DNA of 64,000 bases from Konateibacter massiliensis. GTDB lineage: Bacteria > Bacillota > Clostridia > Lachnospirales > Lachnospiraceae. The notes beneath the pieces are model-generated. The model was not told the DNA's origin and searched no databases. It saw only the letters and a list, made by a program, of their open reading frames with translations. Made by a program: the position numbers and the translations under genes. Shown here one piece after another: positions 7,498 to 16,598 of the stretch; position 1 is the stretch's first letter, and each line of letters begins with the position of its first letter. The stretch covers positions 832,269 through 896,268 of the forward strand of contig NZ_LT860099.1 in assembly GCF_900184995.1 (NCBI RefSeq). The letters are read 5' to 3'.

Positions 7498-9921
7498 TTA
7501 CTGTCTTAACTCAATTCCCAAGCTTCCAAGCTCTTTTAATATTTTATCCATGGACGCATTTACCTCTGTATCCTCCAGTGTCTTATCCTTCGCCCGGAAG
7601 GTGATGGAATAAGCAACTGATTTATATCCGTCCTTAATCTGAGAGCCCTCATAAATATCAAACAACTGATAGCTCTCCAAGATAGCTCCGCCCTTTTTAT
7701 CAAGAATATCCTCAATCTGACCGACTAAAATATCCTTTTTCATAACCATACTGATATCTCTCGTCATAGAAGGATATTTTGCAATACCCTCGTATTTTCT
7801 GTCGAAGGTTGCCAATTCCACGATATAAGGCATATCAATTACCGCAAGATAAACTCTGTCCTTAATGCTGTAAGCATCGCTTACCTCAGGGTGAACCTCA
7901 CCCAAATAGCCGATTACCTTACCTGCATATATCATGTCCGCCTGTCTTCCCGGATGCAGGAAAGATTTCTTGTTTGACGGGTCATATTTTACTTTTTGGT
8001 TTAAACCTACTTTTTCTAAAAACTCTTCCACAACGCCCTTCATGGTAAAGAAGTCGCCCTCTCCGTACATACCAAGCGTAAACTGCATTCTCTCCTCCGG
8101 AAGCTCAGTCACCGGGAGCTGCTTTGGAATATAAATATTGCTCATCTCATATAAGCGCACATCCTTGTTTCTTCTGTTAAAATTCGTGGACAGTGCGGTC
8201 ATCATTCCGTTTACAGAAGATGTTCTCATCATACTAAAGTCCTCTCCGAGCGGATTGGTGATGACAACAGCTTCTCTCATCTTGGAATCCTCTGGCAGTA
8301 AAAGCTTTTCAAATACCTTCGGACCTTCAAACGCATAGGTCATCATCTGACTAAAGCCACAGAATTCAGCAATATTTCTAGCTACTTCCTCGATTCTCAG
8401 TTTAAAGGATACTTTTCCGGTTGTTGCCTCTCCTGTCGGAAGGGTGGTCGGAATGTTGTCATAGCCGTAAAATCTTGCCACTTCCTCCGCCAAATCAGCC
8501 ATAGTAGTTACGTCCTGTCTCCATGACGGTACCATAACCTCCTTTGTGCTCTCATCATAGCCTAAATCAACATTTTTAAAATAGGTAATCATGGCAGCTT
8601 CTTCAATGTCTGTACCCAAAAGCTGATTAATCCACTTTGCATCGAAGGAAACGCGGTTTCCTTCTCTCCTTTTACCGTAAACATCAACGGTTCCGCCTAC
8701 TACCTCACCTGCTCCAAGCTCAACAATAAGCTGGCACGCTCTGTCAATTGCTGTTTTTGCAGTATTTGGGTCCAAACCTTTTTCAAATTTAGTAGAGGCA
8801 TCGGTTCTAAGTCCAACCTTCTTGCTGGAACGTCTGATGTTCGTTCCGTCAAAGCATGCTGCCTCAAAGAGTAATGTGCTAACATGATCGGTAATCATGG
8901 AGTTTTCGCCTCCCATGATTCCGGCAATCCCGACTGGCTTTTTGCCGTCACAAATCATAAGCACTGTCTCGTCAACCGGTCTTTCCTGTCCGTCCAGCGT
9001 AACAAACTTCTCTCCTGCCTCAGCACATTTCACAACAATTTCTTTGCCCTCAATCGTATCTAAGTCATAAGCATGCATCGGCTGTCCGTACTCCTCCATC
9101 ACATAGTTTGTGATGTCCACGAGGTTGTTAATCGGTCTGATGCCGTGCGCTGCAAGTCTTCTCTGCATCCATTCCGGTGATGGACCAACTTTAATATTTT
9201 TTACCACTCTGGCACAATAGCGCTTGCAAAGGTCTGTATTCTCGACAGATACCTTGATATAGTCATTTACATCTTCCGTATTTTCCTCAACGGTAACAAC
9301 AGGAAGGATAAACTTTTTCCCGAAGGTAGCCGCTGCTTCCCTTGCTACACCGATTACGCTGAAGCAATCAACACGGTTTGAGGTGATTTCATATTCAAAA
9401 ACAGCATCATGCAGTCCAAGTACTTCTACCGCATCACTTCCGACTACCGCATCGTCACCGAAAATATATATCCCTTCCTCCGGTGCGTTTGAATAATATT
9501 CCTTGGAACTTCCAAGCTCCTCTATCGAACAAAGCATTCCGTTTGACTCCACGCCGCGAAGCTTGCCCTTTTTAATTTTAATCCCGTTTTCCGGCAAAGC
9601 GCCGCCGTCATGTCCGCCTGCCACTCTTCCTCCGTCCAAAACAACAGGAATTTTATCGCCTTCCTTTACATTGGACGCACCGGTTACAATCTGCACCGGC
9701 TCTGTCTTTCCCACATCTACCTGACAGATAATCAGTTTGTCTGCATCCGGATGTCTTTCAATCGTCTTAATCTGTCCAACCACAATGTTTTCAAGATTTT
9801 TGTCTAATGCCTCATAGCCTTCTATTTTAGAACCGGACAACGTCATTGCATCTGTGTATTCCTGCAAGGTCACATCCAAATCCGGTACATATTCTTTAAT
9901 CCAAGATAATGCTGTAATCAT
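7498..9921 (-). CDS. pheT: Phenylalanine-tRNA ligase beta subunit
   Basis: Large subunit of the (alpha-beta)2 phenylalanyl-tRNA synthetase. 807 residues, full length. In order: an EMAP-type tRNA-binding domain (about 40-150, with VVGQIKTIERHPDADKL), the B3/B4 editing domain, B5 (MVPSWRQDV region), the catalytic-like core, and a C-terminal ferredoxin-fold anticodon-binding domain (KYPSMTRDISMVM). It starts 16 nt after the pheS stop, in one operon governed by the T-box leader upstream of pheS. Confidence 0.95.
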   Translation of the reverse strand: MITALSWIKEYVPDLDVTLQEYTDAMTLSGSKIEGYEALDKNLENIVVGQIKTIERHPDADKLIICQVDVGKTEPVQIVTGASNVKEGDKIPVVLDGGRVAGGHDGGALPENGIKIKKGKLRGVESNGMLCSIEELGSSKEYYSNAPEEGIYIFGDDAVVGSDAVEVLGLHDAVFEYEITSNRVDCFSVIGVAREAAATFGKKFILPVVTVEENTEDVNDYIKVSVENTDLCKRYCARVVKNIKVGPSPEWMQRRLAAHGIRPINNLVDITNYVMEEYGQPMHAYDLDTIEGKEIVVKCAEAGEKFVTLDGQERPVDETVLMICDGKKPVGIAGIMGGENSMITDHVSTLLFEAACFDGTNIRRSSKKVGLRTDASTKFEKGLDPNTAKTAIDRACQLIVELGAGEVVGGTVDVYGKRREGNRVSFDAKWINQLLGTDIEEAAMITYFKNVDLGYDESTKEVMVPSWRQDVTTMADLAEEVARFYGYDNIPTTLPTGEATTGKVSFKLRIEEVARNIAEFCGFSQMMTYAFEGPKVFEKLLLPEDSKMREAVVITNPLGEDFSMMRTSSVNGMMTALSTNFNRRNKDVRLYEMSNIYIPKQLPVTELPEERMQFTLGMYGEGDFFTMKGVVEEFLEKVGLNQKVKYDPSNKKSFLHPGRQADMIYAGKVIGYLGEVHPEVSDAYSIKDRVYLAVIDMPYIVELATFDRKYEGIAKYPSMTRDISMVMKKDILVGQIEDILDKKGGAILESYQLFDIYEGSQIKDGYKSVAYSITFRAKDKTLEDTEVNASMDKILKELGSLGIELRQ

Positions 9922-9937
9922 TGTTCTTCCTCCTTTA

Positions 9938-10957
9938 CTAGAATTGCTTTAAGAAACGGTAATCGTTTTCGTACAATAATCTCATGTCGTCAATTTCATA
10001 TTTAAGCAGTGCAATACGCTCTAGTCCCACACCAAACGCAAATCCTGTATATTTTTCCGGATCAATACCGCTCATTCTAAGCACGTTCGGATGCACCATA
10101 CCGCAGCCCAATATCTCTATCCAGCCCTCACCCTTGCAGAAACGACAGCCTTTTCCACCGCATTTATAGCAGGATACATCAAGCTCCGCACTTGGCTCTG
10201 TAAACGGGAAATAATGAGGACGGAATTTTACCTTTGTATCCGGTCCAAACAATTCCTTTGCAAATTCTGCCAAGGTTCCCTTTAAGTCAGCAAATGTAAT
10301 ATTTTTATCGATAACAAGACCTTCTATCTGGTGGAAGGTTGGAGAATGAGTCGCATCCACCTCGTCAGAACGGAATACTCTTCCCGGTGCAATCATACGG
10401 ATAGGAAGCTCACCCTTTTCCATCACTCGAACCTGTACCGGTGAAGTTGCTGTTCGAAGTACCATATTGCTGTTGATGTAGAATGTGTCCTGCTCATCCT
10501 TTGCAGGGTGGTTTTCCGGAATATTTAACGCCTCGAAGTTATAGTAATCCTCTTCGATTTCCGGTCCTTCTACAACCTCATAGCCCATGCCGATGAAAAT
10601 TCTCTGCACCTCTTCAAGCGCAATCGTATTCGGATGGCGATGACCGATGTAATTCTTCTTTGCCGGCAATGTTACATCAATTTCCTCGTTCTCAAGTTTT
10701 GCTTGCAGCACAGCCTTCTCAAGTTTTTTCTTCGTCTCCTCCAAAAATTCCTCAATTGCCTGTCTTGTATCGTTCACCATCTGACCTACCATCGGTTTTT
10801 CTTCCACCGGTACGTCCTTCATGGACTTTAACACTGCCGTAAGTTCACCCTTCTTACCCAAAAACGCAACTCTTACCTCATTTAATTTGTCTAATGCCTC
10901 TGAACCTTGAATCTGTTTGAATGCTTCTTCCTTGATACTTTGAAGTTTATCCTTCAT
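9938..10957 (-). CDS. pheS: Phenylalanine-tRNA ligase alpha subunit
   Basis: Catalytic subunit that activates phenylalanine and charges tRNA-Phe. The N-terminal coiled coil (about 1-90) is followed by the class II core with HPNTIALEEVQRIFIGMGYEV, THSPTFHQIEGLVID and GCGMVHPNVLRMSGID. The ATG at 10957 is preferred over an in-frame upstream start because GAAAGGAGA lies 6 nt before it; the resulting 339 residues match the family. Expression should respond to uncharged tRNA-Phe through the leader. Confidence 0.95.
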   Translation of the reverse strand: MKDKLQSIKEEAFKQIQGSEALDKLNEVRVAFLGKKGELTAVLKSMKDVPVEEKPMVGQMVNDTRQAIEEFLEETKKKLEKAVLQAKLENEEIDVTLPAKKNYIGHRHPNTIALEEVQRIFIGMGYEVVEGPEIEEDYYNFEALNIPENHPAKDEQDTFYINSNMVLRTATSPVQVRVMEKGELPIRMIAPGRVFRSDEVDATHSPTFHQIEGLVIDKNITFADLKGTLAEFAKELFGPDTKVKFRPHYFPFTEPSAELDVSCYKCGGKGCRFCKGEGWIEILGCGMVHPNVLRMSGIDPEKYTGFAFGVGLERIALLKYEIDDMRLLYENDYRFLKQF

Positions 10958-11040
10958 TATAAATCTCCTTTCTTGTTGTGGAATAAGAAATTGTGAGTTC
11001 ACTCACACTTCGCGCCCGAGCGTGCACTTTCCTTTGAATC

Positions 11041-11306
11041 AAAAAAACTCCGCCCCAAAAGGGACGAAGTTTAAAATTCCGTGGTACCACCCTAATTCCT
11101 GCAACAACTTCTTGCAGGCACTCAGTTGTGCTTAACGCGCACGAACGTTATTCTCTACTATTATTTCAAGAATACAACTCCGGTGGGAAATTCAATCATT
11201 ATCTGAACTTAAGGAAGCTTACAGCCGGTGACTCCCTCTCTCTGAAAGAAAATAATCATCTACTTGTGCGAATACACACACCATCATAGTTTTTTCCTTT
11301 AATCTG
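11041..11306 (-). promoter_or_regulatory. T-box leader riboswitch of pheST
   Basis: The minus-strand leader contains the T-box core GGGTGGTACCACGG (complement at 11080-11093), where UGGUACC fits the A73-CCA end of tRNA-Phe. It is followed by a G+C-rich terminator hairpin (11047-11072, GTCCC/GGGGC pairing) with a U7 tract. Upstream lies a long structured stem I region containing a UUC within AATTTCCCACC, a plausible Phe specifier. Uncharged tRNA-Phe would stabilise the antiterminator and allow transcription of pheS and pheT. Confidence 0.92.
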
Positions 11307-11312
11307 TATTCT

Positions 11313-11340
11313 ATTTTAACACATTCCAAATTTGTGTCAA
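11313..11340 (-). promoter_or_regulatory. Promoter of the pheST leader
   Basis: On the minus strand, -35 TTGACA (11340-11335), 16-bp spacer, -10 TAAAAT (11318-11313). Predicted transcription start is about 11306. It lies immediately after the yihY-family stop codon. Confidence 0.65.
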
Positions 11341-11342
11341 GT

Positions 11343-12176
11343 TTAATTTCGGAAAATACTCCGCCTCTCCTGGAAAATGTCTTGGAAATAGGCATTGATT
11401 TCCGCCCCCACAAGCATAATATACATACATCCATAAAGCCACAGCATGACAAGTATGATGGTCGTAAGGCTTCCGTACATATTGGAGAAACCGGCAGACA
11501 CATCAATGTAAATGGAAAATCCATAGGAAAAAAGAGTCCATGCAACCGATGCAATGACCGCACCCGGAAGCTGCTTCGTTCTCTTCGCCTTCTTCCACGG
11601 AATAAACTTAAACATAATCCAGAACAAAAGAGTTAAAACGCCCAGCACCGCAAAGTTCTTTACCTGCCCCAGCAGTCCGGTAAGCGTACTGACAAGCGGA
11701 TATTGCCGTTCAATAATAAGTAAAATCTTATTTCCGAATACGACAATGATGAGGGAAAGCACAACCGCCACCACAAAAATTATCATATAAAATGCCGCTC
11801 TAAGCCTCACTATAACATATCCCTGCCGCTCTTCCACGTCGTTAATTGTATTTAATGCCTGAATAATTGCCATAACACCTTTTCCCGCAGACCACACTGC
11901 GGCAATAGCCGAAATGGAAATAATAGCACCTGATTTATTATAAACCTCATCCACAATCGAAATTACCATCGGATCAATCGAGGAAGGAAGAATATCCACC
12001 GCCGTGGTAAGTAAATCTGCCTTTGTGACAGGTGTATACCGTATCAAAGTCAAAAGCAGCATGATAAACGGGATAAAGGATAAAATCAGGAAATACGCCG
12101 TCTGGGCAGCATACGCATTGATATGATCTTCCTTTAATTTTCTTAAAAAATCCCTAACTAGTAATATGAATCTCAT
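11343..12176 (-). CDS. YihY/BrkB family inner membrane protein
   Basis: 277 residues with about six predicted membrane helices; the N-terminal AAQTAYFLILSFIPFIMLLL and the later SIYIDVSAGFSNMYGSLTTI fit the family. Proteins of this family were once annotated as ribonuclease BN, which is not supported; a transport or envelope role is likelier. The gene starts 20 nt after the SpoIID-like gene and is probably co-transcribed with it. Confidence 0.85.
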   Translation of the reverse strand: MRFILLVRDFLRKLKEDHINAYAAQTAYFLILSFIPFIMLLLTLIRYTPVTKADLLTTAVDILPSSIDPMVISIVDEVYNKSGAIISISAIAAVWSAGKGVMAIIQALNTINDVEERQGYVIVRLRAAFYMIIFVVAVVLSLIIVVFGNKILLIIERQYPLVSTLTGLLGQVKNFAVLGVLTLLFWIMFKFIPWKKAKRTKQLPGAVIASVAWTLFSYGFSIYIDVSAGFSNMYGSLTTIILVMLWLYGCMYIMLVGAEINAYFQDIFQERRSIFRN

Positions 12177-12196
12177 GTCGCTCCTCCACTCATGTA

Positions 12197-14452
12197 TTAA
12201 TAGATACTCTCAAAGTCAACACCGCTGTAGAAATATTTCAGTATTTCATCATAGCTGTAACCCTTTGCTGCCATAATCTTTGCACCGTTCTGACTCATTC
12301 CGACGCCATGGCCGTAGCCGCCTCCGGTTATCTTAAAATCGGTCAGCTTCTTGTTATCATAAACCTTTTCAAAGATACAGTAAGCACTCGGAAGCAGGGA
12401 AAAACTGTCAATCACGCTGCCGTCTGACTTTGTCACCTGTGTCGATATCGGCGCCAGCAGATAGCGGATATTATATTCTGTTTTTACCTTAATTGTTTCT
12501 TTTGTGCCTTCTATTACAACAGTATCTAAAACTCCACCTGCATTCCGGTGTATTACTGTAATATTCTTAATGATTCCGATATTGGAAATTGCCTTGCTCT
12601 CATATTCTCCGTCTTTATTTTTCACGAGAATCAACTCCGGATTCACTTCGTATCTGGCTGCCACTCTGGAATTTAACGTGTTTGACAGCGTGGATACAGG
12701 AATTGTCGTGGTCCAACGATACCAAGGTTCATCACCCTCAAATGCATCGTAAATGTCCTTTGTGATAAAATCATAGAACACCGTCTCATCGGTCAAATCT
12801 AAGTCGCTGTCCTCCTCACCGATAAATTTCGGCTGTAAATAGCTTCTGTCTTCCTCATTTTGGTTTACCCACACCTCACTGTCCGTCGTATGACCGCTTG
12901 AGGTGGAAAAATAGTAGGTTTCAATGACATTTTCATCTTTCTCAAGCACCTGCCCATAGGTCTCCTTCACTGCCTGCGTACAAAGTGCTGATTCTCCTTG
13001 ATTGGAATAAACCTGATAGCTCACGCTGTCATCCACCTGTGCCCCATACTGGGAATAAGCATTATCCAAAATATGAATATAGGCATAGCTTCTGGCACAG
13101 ACAGCCTGCGCCTTAAGCGCCTCTATTCCATAGCTCTCCGGCATCTCACTCGGCACTACCATATAGAGATATTCCTCCATCGACACCTCATTGATAATAA
13201 TAAGTCCGCTGTCATCCTTCACAATCTCAATCGAACCGCGGTAAGAAGGATTTCCCGTTGCACGCTCCACCGACAAAAGCGTTATTTTTCCTGACAGGAT
13301 ATCCGGCACAATCTTAATACGTCCTGTTTCCCACAGCTCACTGTCTGCATCTATGCTGACCTCTTCATTTGCAGTATGCTTCTCCTCCTTGTCACCATAA
13401 TAAATCGTATAATCAGAGTCCCCTGTCACAACTGCATTTTCGTGGAAAATATTTTCATAATTATTGTTTTTAATCAAAACCCTTATGTTATCTACAACCA
13501 AGTCCTTCATAATCAGACCGGCACTGATTTTTCCGTCGGCAACAATAAATTCGGTAACATTATAACCAACTAAAAGGTCATTTATGCTCAATTCCTCAAG
13601 CTGCCCATACTCCTTATATACCTTAAATCCTTCCTCCAGCGGTACTTCGCCATAGTCTTCAATTTCAAGACTATCTGCCTTAACTGCCAGCAGCTTGCCA
13701 CTTATCTTGTCCCCTTTTATTTTAATTTGCTTAATTTCTCCCTGACTAAATACAATGTCTCCGATTGCGGAGGATATCTTTTCCTCCAACGGTCGGTTTG
13801 TATATTGAAAATATTTTCCGTCATTGAAAATTCGGAAGCCTTCCTCATCTCCCAGCACAAAATAAACATTATGCAGTTCATATTCAGTCTCTAGGTTTTT
13901 TACTACATAGATAATCTCATTCTCATATAAAATAACGTTGCAGCCGCGATATAAATAGTCAGTAAGCAAACGGCTGTTTTTCCATGTATAAATACCCTTG
14001 TCCGTATATATCTCATTATCGCTCAATGTATCTATGTTGCTGCTGTCTGCCAAAATAAATACGTCTCCGTAAGAAACCTTTTTTTCCGTATCAAGGCTTT
14101 CCAAAATTTTATCATAGAGTGCAAGCCAATTATCTTTTGTCACAAATTCCTTAGGGCTGGCTTCAACGTACTCTTCCTTCGCCTTTTCCTCCACCTGAAG
14201 CGTATCCAGAATTTTCTGCACATCACTGTTTGTCAAGTAGTCCTTACCTGTTTTCCCTAGCAGCGAAGTCCATGTATCCGCATCTTTTCCGGTAAAAATC
14301 AGCATATCTGATACATCTTCAATAGAAATGCACTTTGCAGTCTCCAACGGCCCTTCTATATTTGTGATATTTTTTATAATAATAACTCCTAAAATCAGTA
14401 TCCCAACTGCAATTAGCGCTATTTTAATTTTAAAACGATATTTATCAGCCAT
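12197..14452 (-). CDS. SpoIID/LytB domain membrane protein
   Basis: 751 residues. One membrane helix at the N-terminus (IKIALIAVGILILGVIII) leaves a long extracytoplasmic part. The C-terminal half carries the SpoIID/LytB domain: VSMEEYLYMVVPSEMP, EALKAQAVCARSYAY, YYFSTSSGHTTDSEVW and GGGYGHGVGMSQNGA. SpoIID proteins are peptidoglycan lytic transglycosylases acting on denuded glycan; LytB forms stimulate amidases. The N-terminal 350 residues are unassigned. The ATG at 14452 is preferred because GGGGG precedes it by 5 nt; an upstream in-frame GTG at 14494 lacks a good ribosome site. Confidence 0.85.
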   Translation of the reverse strand: MADKYRFKIKIALIAVGILILGVIIIKNITNIEGPLETAKCISIEDVSDMLIFTGKDADTWTSLLGKTGKDYLTNSDVQKILDTLQVEEKAKEEYVEASPKEFVTKDNWLALYDKILESLDTEKKVSYGDVFILADSSNIDTLSDNEIYTDKGIYTWKNSRLLTDYLYRGCNVILYENEIIYVVKNLETEYELHNVYFVLGDEEGFRIFNDGKYFQYTNRPLEEKISSAIGDIVFSQGEIKQIKIKGDKISGKLLAVKADSLEIEDYGEVPLEEGFKVYKEYGQLEELSINDLLVGYNVTEFIVADGKISAGLIMKDLVVDNIRVLIKNNNYENIFHENAVVTGDSDYTIYYGDKEEKHTANEEVSIDADSELWETGRIKIVPDILSGKITLLSVERATGNPSYRGSIEIVKDDSGLIIINEVSMEEYLYMVVPSEMPESYGIEALKAQAVCARSYAYIHILDNAYSQYGAQVDDSVSYQVYSNQGESALCTQAVKETYGQVLEKDENVIETYYFSTSSGHTTDSEVWVNQNEEDRSYLQPKFIGEEDSDLDLTDETVFYDFITKDIYDAFEGDEPWYRWTTTIPVSTLSNTLNSRVAARYEVNPELILVKNKDGEYESKAISNIGIIKNITVIHRNAGGVLDTVVIEGTKETIKVKTEYNIRYLLAPISTQVTKSDGSVIDSFSLLPSAYCIFEKVYDNKKLTDFKITGGGYGHGVGMSQNGAKIMAAKGYSYDEILKYFYSGVDFESIY

Positions 14453-14606
14453 ATTATCCCCCATACTGTTTCGTAGCTTTTTATTATTCTTCACATATAT
14501 CTCAATATATTAGGCTAATAAAAATAATATAACATTTTTTATACCATTCTATCATGATTATCCAATTTTTACAAATTTGTATTTTTTTGTCGAATTTCTT
14601 ATGATG

Positions 14607-14640
14607 TAAAAAAACACCAGCAGAATTGATATTCTGCTGA
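14607..14640 (-). terminator. Terminator of the NCS2 permease gene
   Basis: Stem CAGCAGAAT/ATTCTGCTG (14618-14639) with a 4-nt loop, and A7 on its left, which is a U-tract on the minus strand. It lies 27 nt after the permease stop. Confidence 0.8.
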
Positions 14641-14666
14641 TGCCTTAGTATATACCACAAACTTTT

Positions 14667-16058
14667 TTATAAGAATATATATTTCAATACAAACAATATC
14701 GCCAAAATATACATAATCAAGCTTATCTTCTTCTCTTTCGCCTTACCTGAAAGCACATTGATTAACACATAAGAGATTACACCGAAGAAAATACCTTCTG
14801 AGATACTGTATAAAAACGGCATCGCAAGAATACAGATAAATGCCGGAATTGCCTCTGCCATATCATCAAAGTCAATCTTTTTAATGGAGCCCATCATGTA
14901 AAATCCTACAATAATAAGTGCCGGAGCAGTTGCAAAAGATGGAATCGCTAAAAAGAGTGGAGACAGGAAAATGGAAAGTCCGAATAACAGACCCGTTGTA
15001 AGAGCTGTCAAACCGGTTCTTCCGCCCTCCGAAACACCTGTTGCACTTTCTACATATGCTGTTGTAGTTGAAGTTCCAAACAGAGCTCCAAGCGTTGTCG
15101 CAATCGCATCTGCAAGCATAGCTCCTTTGACTCTAGGAAGCTTGCCATCCTTGTCAAGCATGTTTGCCTTTGTCGCAACACCAATCAAGGTTCCAAGTGT
15201 ATCAAATAACTCTACAAATAAAAAGGAGCACACTACAATGGCGAAATTAATCGAAAGCATATCGGAAAAATCTAATTTAAATGCAACATCTTTAATGGAA
15301 GTGATCTGAAAGCCCTGTGTAAAATCAGGAAGTAAGCTATACACACCTGCTGCCACATCCACCTTATAGATTCCAGTCAACTGGCAGATGATACCTAATA
15401 CCCAAGTGCTGACAATACCTAACAAGATACCGCCCTTTACTTTCTTAATCAAAAATACGGCTGTCAGGATAATTCCAATCAATGCCAATATAACGCCAAC
15501 TCCTGTTGTGTTAAAGGTTTCCTTTGAAAATTTATGAAATTCAAGCAGCGTAGCTTCATTATGCTCTACAATTTTGGCATTTTGAAAGCCGATAAAAGAT
15601 ATAAACAAACCGATACCGCAGCTCACTGCATATTTTAATGTCTGAGGAATCGCATCAAACAGTGCCTCTCGAACTTTTGTCAGAGATAACACAATAAATA
15701 TAATACCCTCTACAAATACAGCTGCCAACGCCGTCTGCCATGAATATCCCATTGAAACTACAACGGTATAGCAAAAATATGCATTTAATCCCATACCCGG
15801 TGCCAGTCCAATCGGATAGTTTGCTATTAACGCCATCAGTATGGAACCAACACAGGCTGCTAATGCAGTTGCAATAAATACACCGCTCGGATTCATCTGA
15901 TCCCCTGGTGCCAGTCCTAAAATATCGTTAAATGCGGTCATAGTACTTGGGTTTACCGCAAGTATATATGCCATTGTCATGAAGGTGGTAATACCGGCTA
16001 ATACTTCTGTCTTTACATTAGTATTATTCTCCTTCAGCTTGAATAATTTTTCTATCAA
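14667..16058 (-). CDS. NCS2 family purine permease (PbuG/AzgA-like)
   Basis: Polytopic membrane transporter of about 463 residues with roughly 12-14 helices. The N-terminal GITTFMTMAYILAVNPSTM and the later NAYFCYTVV and TTTAYVESATGVSEGGRTGLTAL are signatures of the AzgA/PbuG branch, which takes up hypoxanthine, guanine or adenine by proton symport. The TTG at 16058 is favoured because AAGGAG lies 8 nt before it, whereas the in-frame GTG three codons earlier overlaps that site. No purine riboswitch is visible upstream. Exact substrate is not deducible. Confidence 0.88.
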   Translation of the reverse strand: MIEKLFKLKENNTNVKTEVLAGITTFMTMAYILAVNPSTMTAFNDILGLAPGDQMNPSGVFIATALAACVGSILMALIANYPIGLAPGMGLNAYFCYTVVVSMGYSWQTALAAVFVEGIIFIVLSLTKVREALFDAIPQTLKYAVSCGIGLFISFIGFQNAKIVEHNEATLLEFHKFSKETFNTTGVGVILALIGIILTAVFLIKKVKGGILLGIVSTWVLGIICQLTGIYKVDVAAGVYSLLPDFTQGFQITSIKDVAFKLDFSDMLSINFAIVVCSFLFVELFDTLGTLIGVATKANMLDKDGKLPRVKGAMLADAIATTLGALFGTSTTTAYVESATGVSEGGRTGLTALTTGLLFGLSIFLSPLFLAIPSFATAPALIIVGFYMMGSIKKIDFDDMAEAIPAFICILAMPFLYSISEGIFFGVISYVLINVLSGKAKEKKISLIMYILAILFVLKYIFL

Positions 16059-16197
16059 GTTAATCACTCCTTGTAAGTTATATTTTTTACCATTGAAGAG
16101 TATAGCAAACTATTTTACATAAATCAAATATATTTTACAAATTATTTCATATTTTTTCTATTATAATAAGAAATCCGAATGAATTTTCTATGATATT

Positions 16198-16235
16198 AAA
16201 AAAGCAACATCTAGTGAACTAGAGTTGCTTTTTTT
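16198..16235. terminator. Bidirectional terminator-like hairpin
   Basis: Imperfect stem AGCAAC-CTAG/CTAG-GTTGCT (16203-16229) with a TGAA loop, A-run on the left and T-run on the right. It lies downstream of the 6S RNA gene on the minus strand and may end stray transcription from there. Confidence 0.6.
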
Positions 16236-16329
16236 CATCATTAGTATAACATCTTTTGTATTTTATATACCTTTGTACTTTAAAATTCTTTCGTGCTTTA
16301 AAGTCTTTTGTATTTAATCATTCTTTTGC

Positions 16330-16508
16330 AAAGTCCCAAAATGCCGTTTCCTGCGATTTTGACGCCTAGCCAAGCTAGGTGGGTATCCGCACCTGCTCTT
16401 CTGCCGTCCACTCAAAGGAGGCTTGACATCATAACAGCGATATAGGAATCCCTTTAATTCAAATGTAGGTTCAAAATAGCAGGGTGTCGAACACCTCAGG
16501 AATTAATT
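16330..16508 (-). ncRNA. ssrS: 6S RNA
   Basis: Minus-strand transcript folding into the long rod of 6S RNA, which mimics an open promoter and holds the sigma-70 type RNA polymerase in stationary phase. The closing stem pairs UUCCUGAGGUG (5' end near 16502) with CAUUUUGGGA (3' end near 16334). Next come CCUGC/GCAGG and UUUUGA/UCAAAA. A 3'-side bubble hairpin CCUAGC-UUG-GCUAGG and GGGAUUCC/GGAUACCC follow. CUGAGGUGUUCG and CGGCAUUUUGGGA also resemble the E. coli 6S ends. A strong promoter sits directly upstream. Ends are approximate. Confidence 0.8.
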
Positions 16509-16515
16509 TAATGTA

Positions 16516-16544
16516 ATTATACTATATTATCTCCTTTTTTTCAA
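16516..16544 (-). promoter_or_regulatory. Promoter of the 6S RNA gene
   Basis: Minus strand: -35 TTGAAA (16544-16539), 17-bp spacer, perfect -10 TATAAT (16521-16516). Predicted start about 16508, matching the 5' arm of the RNA. Confidence 0.75.
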
Positions 16545-16598
16545 CAACTATATCAAATAACCTTTTACAATATTTGACAAAAAATTGTCTCAGAAATT

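Noticed and set aside
16059-16200. Purine riboswitch ahead of the NCS2 permease
   Set aside because: None of the conserved junction sequences of the purine aptamer are present in the leader.
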